Of a stretch of 64,000 nucleotides of DNA, positions 12,188-22,357 are shown in pieces. Below the pieces are notes generated by a model. It searched no databases. It had not been told where the DNA came from and was given only the letters and a program-made list of their open reading frames with translations. Origin of the DNA: Lunularia cruciata (Eukaryota; Streptophyta; Marchantiopsida; Lunulariales; Lunulariaceae); assembly GCA_948567375.1 (NCBI GenBank), contig OX419762.1, forward strand, positions 439,001 to 503,000, given 5' to 3'. How positions within the stretch are numbered: the stretch's first letter is position 1; every line of letters begins with the position of its first letter. Both the position numbers and the translations under genes were made by a program.

Positions 12188-12919
12188 CCCAACAGCTAGC
12201 CATATGATCTAGGTGTGAAATTTGGTTTAGTAACATCTAGAATGATGTTATACATGATGGTCAAAATAGATCAGATAGAAGTATCACCAACAGAGTACTT
12301 CTACAAATAGAGCAAAAATTTAAATACACTTGAGAACCTTAGAACTAATAGCTAGACATATGATTTAAAGGTGAGAATTGGTTTGGTAACATCTGGAAGG
12401 ATGTTACACATGATGGACTAAACAGATAAGAAAGAGGTATCACTAAAAGGAGACTTCTACTAATAGAGTAGGAACCAAAATATGCTTGAAATCTTCAAAG
12501 GCAATTTTGGAGGCCTAAACAGATGAATTAGGCCTTGAAAATGTGCAGAATCCTCTCCAATAGAGGAAAGGATTGCCTTGTCTCCACCCTAGTTTTTCTT
12601 GCCGAGAGCTTTCCAATGGTACCTTACTCACATGATTTTGAGATTCTTATAGGAAGATTCTCTAAAAGATTCTCTCCGGATAAAGCTTTTTTGACCAACC
12701 AGATAGGACCTAGACCAACATGTCACCCAATCCAAGTAATTAATCCAAGGGTGGAGCTTGCTGGCATGTCATCTATCTGTGTGCCTAATCCTATGGTGGA
12801 GCTTCCTTGGAGGCGATCCTCTTTGTCTATATAACAAAGAGAAGGTGCTCCTTTGGAGCACCAAATGTTGAGTGTGTAATTTGTGTTTCTCTCTCTTCTC
12901 TTGTCCTCAGAGTATTACA
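12188..12919 (+). repeat. CHR1 3' LTR
   Basis: Matches the 5' LTR along its length but lacks the first few bases: it starts at the equivalent of ACCAAGAGCTAGCC, with the TGTAAT lost. It keeps the duplicated U3 module, the TATA region (about 12827-12836) and a perfect 8-bp hairpin GGTGCTCC-TTT-GGAGCACC (12844-12862). It ends GTATTACA at 12919, and coding sequence of element 4 resumes at once on the minus strand. Confidence 0.9.
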
Positions 12920-14720
12920 TTGACCCATTTTGATGTTAGCTTTGTGACTACCAACATCCTCCAACACATTGTAGTTCCATTGTTGCTTTGAGATCAAGAC
13001 ATTATCCATCTTCAACTTCTTGCTTGGAGTCTTTGTTGTTGATGGTATTAAGGTGCAAGTGCTCTTAGTAGATATAGGAGTATCCTTGCTAGGAATAAAT
13101 CCTTGAGAAGAGTGTACATCCTCTACAAAATGAGCTCTCTTCTTCTCTTGTGCCAAAAGCTCCAAATGAAGACCCTTGGAGTTTGAGCACTCTCCCTTCT
13201 CATACTTGCTCTCAACCACATCTATGGATGTTATCCCCTTACCTTTGTTTGGATTAGGAGCCACTTGGTTTCACTACCTCTCTCTTTCACTCTATTGGCT
13301 CCCTCATAATCCCTTCCTCCATTATAAGTGGAATTTAGGTAATTCCTTTGGATGTGGCATCTTCCTCCAGAACCAAAATAGTTTCTATCATTGAAATTGT
13401 TGGTTGGTTGGCCTCATTTATATAGATAGTTTCCATAACACCTAAGCCCTTACCCACATTCTGATCCACCTCTCTCATAGTTGTACCATATTGATCTTGA
13501 GATTTGCAAGTTGTTCTATGATGGTTTGAAGTGGATCTTTTGGTGGAGGTGCAAGAACTGGAGCAACTACTACTTGTGGTGCAACCCTTGCCATCAAAGT
13601 ATCAGAAGTTCCACCATACTTGTAACCTTGAGGAGGATGCACAACCTCCTTCATCACCAAATCACTCTAATACCCTTCAAACTCTCCTCCATACAAATTG
13701 CAATCTTGATAGCTTCAACCTTGGAAGAAGGTTTATCATATCTCACCTTACTTCTTATTTGTGGTCTCAACCCTCTCACAAAATTATTGGTGAGCATGGC
13801 CCCTATGCCAATCATAGTAGTCTCTACATCATCCCCACACTTCCTCAACACTATGTAAAATCTAGACTCCAACTTCTCAATTCTTTCTTCATAGACTCTC
13901 ACTTTCTCTCCATCTCCTTGTTTAAGAAAGGTAACATCACTCATCAATCTCTCATCAATCTCATATAGAAGAAATTTTTCAATGAGTGTTGAAGTCAAAA
14001 TATCCCAAGACTCTTCTTACCCTTCTCTCCTTTCTCTTTGATGGTATTCTGACTCATACCTTGTAAGTGTTGCATCATCAAAGAAATCTGGTAATAATGA
14101 AGCCCACTCATTCTTCCTCCTCTCATTGTTTCCTATTCAAGCTCTCTTGAATTCTCTCACAAAGACCTCCACATCTTCTCCATCTTTCCCAAAGAAAACT
14201 GGAAGTTTCCCTATCTTAACCCCTCACTATCTTTCTTTTCTCTTTTCTTTTCTCTCATTCTATAACTAATAGAGTATGTACATGACTAACAAAATTTGAG
14301 AATAATCCACCTTAGGGAACACAAAAGGTTTAGGTTGCTCCAAGATTTCTATAGCAACATCAAATCCTAGAGTGCATATTATTCAAACCCTCATGGATAG
14401 TTTATCTATAAGTTGAAAGATTATCTCCATCACTTCTGAGAACCAGCTGATGAATGTGGTAGCATTTTTTTAATTAGACTAAGACTCTCTCCAAGATCCT
14501 TCACCAAAATCTCTAAAAGTGCTTTTACTCCATTACACTCATGTCCTTTTGGAAATCCTTCCTCTCCACAAATCTCACATAACTCCTTGGTCTTAGATCT
14601 TCTCCCTCCTAGACCATGCAAACCCAAGTCAAGTAAGCTTCTCCTTTCTCTCAATCTCTTGCTCTCAAAGGTCAATGGACATGAACTTGCCTTAGTTCCT
14701 TCTCTCCACATAAAAAGCAC
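12920..14720 (-). pseudogene. gag: gag region of element 4
   Basis: Minus-strand pieces of a Ty3-type gag. About 14000-14200 reads with the EWASLLPDFFDDATLTRYE type of helix, and 13654-13998 holds a helical domain (YEERIEKLESRFY, NNFVRGLRPQIRSK) typical of retrotransposon gag. A Pro-rich linker lies at 13475-13660, and a Lys/Ser-rich tail at 12920-13264 is cut by CHR1. Further upstream on this strand (14430-14720) a Cys/His cluster CEICGEEGFPKGHEC resembles a gag zinc finger, but it precedes the gag domain, the reverse of the usual order. The locus may therefore be composite. Many stops and shifts are present. Confidence 0.6.
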
Positions 14721-15763
14721 TTAGATTCACTCTTTCCTCCAAGTGGTGTAGGTTTTTGGATCCTCTCAACACTCTCTTCAAATTATATTCTAAACTTTAT
14801 TTTCCTCAAATCCACCCCTACAATCACCTCAAACCCTTGGAGAACCTTGCATAACCTCAATTTCCACTCTTGGTGACCCTCCATGTTCCCTAGATGAGTT
14901 TAAACACTCAGATATACCTTTTGTTGCTCCCACACTCCTCATGCATGAGATCTCAACTTTAAAGATTGACCCCTCCTCACAATGTCACTAAATTATCTCA
15001 ACTGGTATGTCACAATCCTCTGATTTTTTTTTCAATTGATAGAAACCCTATGGTGTCCTCCCCTACTGAATTTCAGATCTTTTCACCAAGCAATTTGGCC
15101 TAGTCATCTTTCTATTCAATATAAATATTTCAGATTTGGTCTAAAAACCACTCCTCTCACTTTAAAAACTCATAAATTTCTATGTAAGATGATCTTTCTC
15201 TAATTCTTGGGCCAAAATCTAGAATACTATTCACTCAATTTTTTTGGAAAGTTTAAGAACAATCCACTAAAAACTAAAGAAAATGGTAGACTTTGTACAC
15301 TTTTCCAAAGAGCATGTAGTTTTAGGAGCAGTTTATCCTATCAACTTTCAAAAATTCTAGCTCAATGTGTGTACTACCTCTCACAATTGTTTCAAGTGTG
15401 CTAACTAAAGGATAACCCAAGATATCATGTGTAGAAATGATCTCAAAGATAGCCAAGTCTGATTGATAATTGATAATTGATAATCAAGTCCGGATCTCAA
15501 ACTTGAGATTTTACCTAAAATCATTGTTATCATCAAAATCTACAATCCACCTCACACAATCTCTCCAAATCCTCTCATGTATCCAAGATGCATAATATCA
15601 CCTCATAGACATCATAATGAACAACAAGGTATACAAATAGATTTTGGTTCTCTAACATTAGTTCAGCCCTCTCCTCCCCTAATGTTCTCTCCAAGTGAGC
15701 TCTCATAACCTCTTTCTGTCTAATAGAGAATTGTATGCAGAACATTATCTTACGTTCTAGAAA
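14721..15763 (-). other. Presumed leader of element 4
   Basis: This stretch lies between the primer-site-like sequence and the Cys/His reading frame on the minus strand. It has no frame longer than 72 codons and nothing I recognise. A short tandem run of TTGATAA occurs at about 15462-15485. Long untranslated leaders are common in some Ty3 lineages, so leader is a reasonable but unproven label. Confidence 0.35.
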
Positions 15764-15782
15764 GGTCATGGCAATGGAACCA
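15764..15782 (-). other. Possible Asp-tRNA type primer site of element 4
   Basis: On the minus strand TGGTTCCATTGCCATGACC follows the LTR end by about six bases. It resembles the Asp tRNA primer site of plant Tat/Athila-type elements (TGGCGCCGTTGCCGGGGA), and most differences are transitions as expected from decay of methylated cytosines. The match is imperfect, so it supports but does not prove the orientation and lineage of element 4. Confidence 0.4.
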
Positions 15783-15788
15783 AAAAAA

Positions 15789-16408
15789 TGCAAGAAACCT
15801 ATCTCTCACTTAGCATGCATATCTAATGGCTATTATGGTAGCGCATTATGGAGTAAGAAGGCAAAGAACCCTAACTTCATCATACTCCTCCAAGGCTAAC
15901 ACTCCAAGATGCAAGACATTGCTCACTAGAGAACTCAATGAGAGAGAGATAGTTGCAAATCAAAGGATGATGAGTACTTCCTCACTCCTAGTTTATATAC
16001 TTGTGAAATAGTTACACATCAAAGTTACTAATTATTGGAGTAACTCAAGTTACTAGGCTAAAAGTCAAGTTAAGTAAAAAAGCTAAAGGAATATCTATAC
16101 TCATGGAAATATTTTCTTAAGCATATGATCTTATCTTGACCTAACCACTAAGTCAAGGATTCCTTTACATGGGCTATCCTTGGACTATATAAGAATCTAA
16201 AACAAAGAGGTTCGTGGGTCCAAAAGTTCTCAACTCTTTCTTCAAAGCCAAACACCCAGGAATTATACCAAGTCAACACACTAAAATCCAAAATAGTTGC
16301 ACTCATCTTTTCCACTTCCTCTAAAGTAAGATCTCCTCTATCTTAATTATGACAAACTTGAGCTAATAATGACTAATGTAGAACCAACCTTCATCTCTAT
16401 ATAAATAA
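15789..16408 (-). repeat. LTR (5') of element 4, part 1, split by CHR2
   Basis: Second copy of the 3717-4391 repeat, continued at 22019-22080. CHR2 inserted into it with a perfect AATAA duplication (16404-16408 and 22019-22023). Joining across the insertion restores the sequence seen near 4330 in the first copy, which proves the order of events. A TATATAAA box on the minus strand lies at 15992-15999. The upper end is ACAAGCACA at 22080. Confidence 0.65.
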
Positions 16409-16478
16409 TGTAACAATATGGAGTTTAGCAACGTAGCTAGTAAGGCTAACAAAGTAGAGAATAAGCCAAATTAGCCTA

Positions 16479-16676
16479 GAATATTCTAGAAGCATCTAGG
16501 AAGCTTCCCAACTAGTTAACTTGCACTCCAAGCAGCTAGCTTCTAGAAGCTTCTAACTAGCTTAACTTGCATGCCAAGTAGGCGGCTTCTAGAAGGAAGC
16601 TTCTTGAGAAGCTTCCTAGTTAACTTTGCTTGCACTCTAAGAAAGCGGCTTGAGGAAGCTTCTTGAGAAGCTTCTC
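16479..16676. promoter_or_regulatory. Heat-shock-element-like array in CHR2 U3
   Basis: Perfect trimers of the heat shock factor site (alternating nGAAn and nTTCn) occur at 16479-16491 (GAATATTCTAGAA) and 16541-16553 (TTCTAGAAGCTTC). More units lie at 16587-16615 (TTCTAGAAGGAAGC and following GAAGCTTC) and 16655-16676 (GAAGCTTC, GAGAAGCTTC). All lie within about 220 bp upstream of the TATA box. The first trimer is conserved in the 3' LTR (21676-21688). Known precedent: the copia element ONSEN of Brassicaceae is heat-activated through such sites. A role here is inferred from sequence only. Confidence 0.6.
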
Positions 16677-16695
16677 AAGGGCTTTGTATGCTACC

Positions 16696-16703
16696 TATAA
16701 ATA
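16696..16703 (+). promoter_or_regulatory. CHR2 TATA box
   Basis: TATAAATA in the context CTACC-TATAAATA-CCAAAG; the same box is at 21907-21914 in the 3' LTR. Position within the LTR and conservation in both copies support it as the genomic RNA promoter. Confidence 0.8.
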
Positions 16704-16808
16704 CCAAAGCCAAAGCTCATGCTAGGCATTCAGATTTTTCCCTCATTCAAGCATCCCAATGTGAACTTCCATTCTCCTATTTCTCTCCTTGATCTTGGTC
16801 TTTTACAT

Positions 16809-16820
16809 TGGTATCAGAAT
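16809..16820 (+). other. CHR2 primer binding site (initiator Met type)
   Basis: TGGTATCAGAAT begins two bases after the LTR end and matches the plant initiator Met tRNA complement except near its end. Confidence 0.85.
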
Positions 16821-17078
16821 AGGAATGAGATGGATGGAATTTATGGACCACCAAATCCACTTCCGCCAAACCATTGGGATTTTCATGTTCAAATATTACC
16901 CAAGCATCATTTCACACAATTCATTGCCTCACGCTTTGGGTAGGATTTTCTACATATGATCATTGTGTCTGAGGAACCCTTGATACTTCCAATTGTAACT
17001 TATGGAGAATGGTGTACGTGTTGTATCCATGTGTTAGTCAATTAGAAAAATTGAGAGTAGTGGAATAGAGTAGTAGCT

Positions 17079-17950
17079 ATGGCGGCAATACTGGATGTTA
17101 TCCTTGCAATGCAACAACGATTTGAGCATCTTACTCGATTGTTGGATGAACAAGACTAGCAACAATGAGAATAGATAGAGAGAGCGCTAGTTCGAGATGG
17201 AGAAGATCGTATTCAATTTCCAAAACCCAAGGTGTTTGAAGGCAAGAATCTTCCGAGCATGGTGGAGAATTTTGTATTGGACTGCAAACATTACTTTGAA
17301 ACCACCAATCTTCAAGACAAGCAGAAACAAATTTTCTTGTCTTCTAGCCAATTGGATGGTATGGCAAAAATTTGGTGGCAATTCTAAGTGGAGCAAGCTT
17401 AACTACAAATTGTTGCACTGATTTTGACATGGGCAAAATTCAAGGATGCAATACTTGGTCAATTTCAAACTATAAAATGCCACCCAAGCCGCACAAGATA
17501 AATTAGCAGAGTTGTAGTAGATTGGCTTAGTAAGGGGCTACATCACATAATTTTAGAACATCATCATGCAAATTCCAAATATCCAAGAAGGTGAAGTTTT
17601 GGATCAATTTGTGCAAGGATTGAAGTCATGAACCAAATTGGAGGTGACCATGTGAGAGCCACAAAACATAGAAGAAGCCATGCAATTGGTTGAGCATTTT
17701 GATTCCTTGGTTGCAACAACTTGGTCTCAACCTTGACCTACACAAAGCCTACCAATACATTACGCACATGTGGAAGAACCGATACCAATGGAGATTGATG
17801 CTATCCAATAGAGACCACTTAGTACATCGGATAGAGAAAGATTGCGACAAAATGGAGGTTGCTTTTATTGTCGCCAAGTTGGACATTACATTGCTCAATG
17901 TCCACTTAGGAATGGGCAACCTCAACAAGTTGCCCAAATGGAGTTTGTAG
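17079..17950 (+). pseudogene. gag: CHR2 gag
   Basis: From the ATG at 17079 the frame reads a short coiled N-terminus and the gag domain (KVFEGKNLPSMVENFV, MAKIWWQF, WAKFKDAILGQF, about 17215-17460). A CCHC zinc knuckle follows at 17860-17904 (C-x2-C-x4-H-x4-C, starting CFYC). Stops appear early (after LLDEQD at about 17157) and repeatedly in the linker, and the knuckle is in a shifted frame relative to the start. Confidence 0.8.
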
Positions 17951-18012
17951 AATAGAATGATCAAGGAAATGAAAGAATCCCAATAGGAGATTTTGAGCCG
18001 CCTATTGGGAGC

Positions 18013-21000
18013 TTGATTAGTTCCAATGGAATTGAAGGCTTGACCTATGCAAGTTTGCTTCACTTGTTAGGTACAATATCTAATTGGGGTTGTAAGATTT
18101 TGGTTGCTTCTGGAAGTTTGGAGAATTGCATATCTATGCAAGTAGCAAAGGAATTGGGTATTCCTATCAAGCCAATGATTGGAAGTAGATTGATGATGGC
18201 AGATGGTAAACAAGATTTTGCATTCTGTACCTCACATCTTGTTATCTTAAAGATTGGGAAGGAGTATTTGGAGTGTATGAGATTTGTAGTGGCACCTCTA
18301 CATTATGATATCATTCTAGGTCTACCTTAGCTTGAACATCATAAGGTTCAATTTGATTGGACACGATGACAAATTCAAGTACAACACCAAGGTAGGAATT
18401 TCTGACTAGGTTGTCTGGCACTTCTGAGTAAGACACCTAAGAATAGTTAGTCCTAAGACGGGGAGGTAGCCATAGCGTGAACCTTGAAGGGAGATGAGTC
18501 CCAAGATGGGAAGTTTGCCAGGAAGGCAACCATGGAGCAAGTTTGGAAGAAAGATGAGTCCTTGGAAGGGAAGTTTGTTAGTAAAGCAGCCATAGAGCAA
18601 GCTTTGGAGGAAGATACGTCTGTATTTGTGGTGTAGATCAAGTCAATTGCACAAGAACAATCTTAGGAGGGCCAAGAGCCTCATCAAGAAATGGTTGATT
18701 GGATAGTTCAAGAGTTTAAAGACGTGTTTCCGGATGATCTGCCAAAGGGATCTTGAAGGGCATACCTCTGATTGAGGTATGCCCTTCAAGATCAAATTAT
18801 TGCCAAGGAGTACTCCAGTGAGTATACCAATCTATTAGCTCTCACCAAAGAAGTTGGAGGAGTTGCGAACAACACTTATAGAGTTTTTGGAGAAGGACTT
18901 CATACAACATAGTACCTCTCCTTGGAGAGCACAGGTACTATTTGTTCCAGAGAAGGATGGAGGACTTTGTTTTTGTATTGATTACCGTGGGCTCAATAAG
19001 CAAACCGTGAAGAATACATATCCCTTGCCTTGGATTGATGACTTGCTTGATCGACTAAGTGGAGCATATTACTTTTCCAAGTTGGATCTTTGCAGTGGCT
19101 ATTGGCAAATTCCTATTGATAAAGAGGATGTGCAAAAGACTGCCTTTTGCACAAGGTATGGGCATTTTAAGTAGAGAGTTCTACCTTTCGGACTCACTAA
19201 TGCTCCAACGGTCTTCATGGATCAGATGCATCGGGTGTTGGATGGACTATTGGATCCATCTATGGTGGTGTTCTTGGATGATATCTTAATCTATAGTAAG
19301 ACAGAGATAGAACACATGAATCATGTGTGAGAAGTCCTAAGATGACTACAACAATGGAAGTTTTACTACAAAAAGTCAAATTGTGCCTTTTGACAGAAGG
19401 AGGTTACCTTCTTGGGTCATAAGATCTCATCAGAGGGGATCAAAATGGAAGAAGAGAAAATCAAGGCCATTATTGATTGGCCTACCCCAATGGATACTAT
19501 AGAAGTACAAGCATTCAATGGATTGACCAGTTTTTACCAACTATTCATCCACTATTATGCTCATGTGGCTACACCATTGATTGACCTCTTGGGAAAGAAC
19601 TTGAGCTTCCAGTGGATCACCAAGCATGAAGAAGCATTCCACAAGCTAAAGTATATGGTGTCTTCAAGACCCATTCTTCAACCATATGATCCTCAACTAC
19701 CTTGTGTGGTTGATTTTGATGCTTCTAACTTTGCAATTGGAGTTGTGTTGCAACAAGAATTCCCTAATGAACTACATCCCATTGCCTTTGTGTCTTGCCA
19801 ACTAAATATAGCTGAAAGAAATTACTCTGCTTGAGATCAAGAACAACTTCCAATGGTATATGCCACCAAGGTATGGAGGCATTATCTCTTGGGGAAACAA
19901 GTGATCATGCCTCTTGATCACAAGCCATTGTTGCAGACCTTACACTTGGAACACATGAAGAGTCAACATCATCAATGGGAAGAGAAACTCCAATTGTTTG
20001 ACATCAAACTTGAGTACAAACCAGGTTGGTTCCATGTCATCCTTGATGCTCTATCATAATGACCTGATTTGAAGTCTCTTCCTCTCATCATGGCGGCAAT
20101 TACAACGGTGTCAATTGACTCCAAGGTCCATAATGAGTTTTGGTCAGCTCTACAACAAGATTCATTCTTCCAAATGGTACATGGTCGTCTGACAGTAGGC
20201 AACAAGGAGTACAACACCTTCTCCTTCAAGGAAGGCCTTCTATTCCATGTGGATTGGATCTATGTTCCAGCCAAAGGTGATCTTTGACTTGTGCGCCTTC
20301 ACGAAGCCCATGATCTACCAATAGCTGGTCACATGGGAGTGGACAAGACCTTGAGTACCCTCCAATGCAAATGGTGGTGGCCCAACATGACACAAGATGT
20401 TTGGGAGTTTGTTCAATTGTGTGAGAGTTGTCAATGCAACAAGGCTAGTAACCAATAGCCAAGTGGACTTCCTCAACCACTTCCCATTCCAACTACTCAT
20501 TGGGAACATGTGAGCTTTGATCTCATCACCTCCTTGCCCAAGACACAACAAGGTCACACAACAATTGTGGTGTTTGTGGATAAGCTTAGTAAGCAAATCC
20601 ATTTGTTACCAATGGTTGATACTGTGGATGCTCCAACCTTGGTGCAACTCTACTTCAATAATGTATTCAAACATCATGGGATACCATGTGTACTCATCTC
20701 CGACAGTGATCCTTGCTTCACCAAAAAGTTTTGGCAAGCCTTCTTCTAGATACTGGGCACCAAACTTGCTTTATCTACAACCTATCATCCTCAAACTGAT
20801 AGACAACCTGAATGTGCATATTGCACCTTGGAAGATATGCTTTGTGCCTTCGTTAACATTCACCATACCAATTAGGATGAATGTCTTGCAACTGCCAAGT
20901 TTGCATACAACAATTCTAAATAGGCAAGCACTAGATTCTCTCCTTTCTTTTTCAATTTTGGCCAAGAACGGCTTGTCACAGATTCTCTTCTAACTCCTCC

Positions 21001-21570
21001 CCCGTCTCAGGTCCCTCATACTTCAACCTTCTTGACCACCATATCTAAATCTCTCCAACAAGCCAAATCTCACCTCCTTGTTGCTCAAAATCATCAAAAA
21101 CAATATGTGGACCACCATCATTGTGATCTCACCTTTGAAGTTGGTGATAAAGTTATGCTATCTTCTAGTAATCTACTCCTTCCACTTGATACCCAAGTTT
21201 GTAAACTTGCCCCTAATTGGATAGGACCTTTCAATGTCACCCAAATTGTCTCTCCTGTTGCTTATCAACTTGCCTTCTCATATGCGAATCCATCTTGTCT
21301 TTCATGTTTCCAAATTGAAACCCTTTGTTCCTAACCCCTTTTCTTTTCCCTCTTGAGTCCAACCTCCTCCTCCCCCTATCCCTATCAATGATCATGAGGA
21401 GTATGAAGTTGATAGTATCTTTGCACGTCGCCACATCCAACAAGGACGCCAACAACATACGGAGTACGAGGTCCTTTGGAAATGGTATCCCCTTCATGAT
21501 GCCACATAGGAACCTCTTTCTCACCTCTAGAATGCACAAACAGCCATCCAAGAGTTTGAAGCTTCAATGG
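18013..21570 (+). pseudogene. pol: CHR2 pol (protease-RT-RNase H-integrase-chromodomain)
   Basis: Protease at 18040-18330: the catalytic Asp is replaced by Ala (LVASGS, codon GCT at 18106-18108), with the rest of the fold readable to DIILGLP. Reverse transcriptase at 18840-19300 with [10 protein letters not shown] and FLDDIL (Asp pair at 19277-19282), one stop at about 19172. RNase H at about 19700-20059 (VDFDASNFAIGVVL). Integrase zinc finger H2C2 at about 20300-20440 and core at 20510-20850 keep all three acidic residues (FVDKLSK, ISDSDPCF, QPE). A decayed chromodomain lies at 21388-21570 (EEYEVDSIF, EYEVLWKWYPLHDAT). A 45-bp perfect hairpin interrupts the linker before reverse transcriptase. 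Confidence 0.88.
18749..18793. repeat. Perfect 20-bp inverted repeat in CHR2
   Basis: The arm at 18749-18768 (GATCTTGAAGGGCATACCTC) is exactly the reverse complement of 18774-18793, with a 5-base loop TGATT. It lies in the protease-RT linker, where other Ty3 elements have FPDDLPKGLPP; here the frame reads FPDDLPKG and is then lost. A local inverted copy made by template switching would explain a perfect palindrome in an otherwise decayed gene. Confidence 0.85.
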
Positions 21571-21605
21571 CAACAAGGACGTCAACAACTAGCGGTGGAG
21601 GAATA

Positions 21606-22018
21606 TATAACAATATGGAGTTTAGTGATGTAGTTAGTAAGGCTAACAAAGTAGAGAATAAGCCAAATTAGCCTAGAATATTCTAGAAGCATCTAGAAAG
21701 CTTCTTGGGAAGCTTCCCAACTAGTTAACTTGTGCCCCAAGCAGGTAGCTTCTAGAAGGAAGCTTTTGGAAGCTTCTAACTAGCTTAGCTTGCATGCCAA
21801 GTAGGCGGCTTCTAGAAGGAAGCTTCTTGAGAAGTCTCCTAGTTAACTTGGCTTGCACTCTAAGAAAGCGGCTCAAGGAAGCTTCTCAAGGGCTTTGTAT
21901 GCTACCTATAAATACCAAAGCCAAAGCTCATACTAGGCATTCAGATTTTTCCCTCATTCAAGCATCCCAATGTAAGCTTCCATTCTCCTTTTTCTCTCCT
22001 TGGTCTTGGTCTTGTACA
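21606..22018 (+). repeat. CHR2 3' LTR
   Basis: Pairs with 16409-16807. The first dinucleotide has decayed from TG to TA. It carries the GAA/TTC array (21676-21780 and on) with small indels relative to the 5' copy, TATAAATA at 21907-21914, and ends CTTGTACA before AATAA (22019-22023). Confidence 0.9.
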
Positions 22019-22080
22019 AATAATATCTCTCAAGTACTTATAATATCAAACTAAATATCACAATAGCACATACAAGCACA
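22019..22080 (-). repeat. LTR (5') of element 4, part 2
   Basis: Continuation of the repeat at 15789-16408 beyond CHR2, ending ACAAGCACA. On the minus strand this is the LTR start TGTGCTTGTATG. The next bases AATAG also follow the other copy at 4392-4396, which leaves the exact border uncertain by five bases. Confidence 0.6.
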
Positions 22081-22352
22081 AATAGATATGACAGACCACC
22101 CATATATGATATAAACTATCACATTTGCAATGAGAATCACTATGCAAATCAATGTCCCAATAGGCCCATCCATAATGCATTTTTCTCTAGCACCCACACT
22201 ATGGCACACTGCTTAGATTTTAGGATCTTTAAACCCAAACACAAAAGTGCACATATGAAACAACCCACACAACAATGCTAGTCCTAATGGGATTGTGCAT
22301 TTCATTGACGTGGAAGAGGTTTTCATTCCAAGAGAAGCAACCTCCGTTGATG
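22081..22352 (+). pseudogene. gag: Element 3 gag end
   Basis: A decayed nucleocapsid knuckle is readable at 22117-22158 as YHICNENHYANQCP. It keeps the second Cys, the His and the last Cys of C-x2-C-x4-H-x4-C, but the first Cys is Tyr (TGT to TAT). The frame then runs to the insertion point of GL copy C, with a stop at about 22212. Confidence 0.6.
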
Positions 22353-22357
22353 GAAGT

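Larger units (their letters stand above)
6348..12919 (+). mobile_element. CHR1, full-length Ty3/gypsy chromovirus relic
   Basis: A 6.57 kb LTR retrotransposon with its parts in the usual order: 5' LTR, initiator-Met primer site, gag with zinc knuckle, protease, reverse transcriptase, RNase H, integrase, chromodomain, polypurine tract, 3' LTR. The C-terminal chromodomain places it in the plant chromoviruses; the clade (Tekay, Reina, Galadriel type) cannot be set by eye. All reading frames carry stops or shifts, so it is not autonomous. The flanks are CATAG and TTGAC, with no target duplication, so either one LTR comes from a second element through recombination or the flanks have been rearranged. 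The same LTR occurs alone at 43934-44674. Confidence 0.9.
16409..16807 (+). repeat. CHR2 5' LTR
   Basis: Starts TGTAACAATATGG and ends TTTTACA, followed by the primer site. U3 carries the GAA/TTC array at 16479-16676 and a TATA box at 16696-16703 (TATAAATA); R-U5 is short, about 100 bp. In intact form the ends are TGTAACA...TGTACA, as in the 3' copy. Confidence 0.92.
16409..22018 (+). mobile_element. CHR2, full-length Ty3/gypsy chromovirus relic
   Basis: A 5.6 kb LTR retrotransposon flanked by AATAA duplications, with LTRs of 399 and 413 bp that differ by substitutions and small indels. Order: LTR, Met-type primer site, gag with CCHC knuckle, protease, reverse transcriptase, RNase H, integrase, chromodomain, LTR. 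All frames are broken. The LTR sequence differs entirely from CHR1, so the two belong to separate families. Its U3 is packed with GAA/TTC palindromes (see regulatory entry). Confidence 0.92.

Noticed and set aside
16409-22018. CHR2 as a member of the CHR1 family
   Set aside because: LTR length and sequence are unrelated and the target duplications and U3 signals differ; only the shared chromovirus pol makes them alike.
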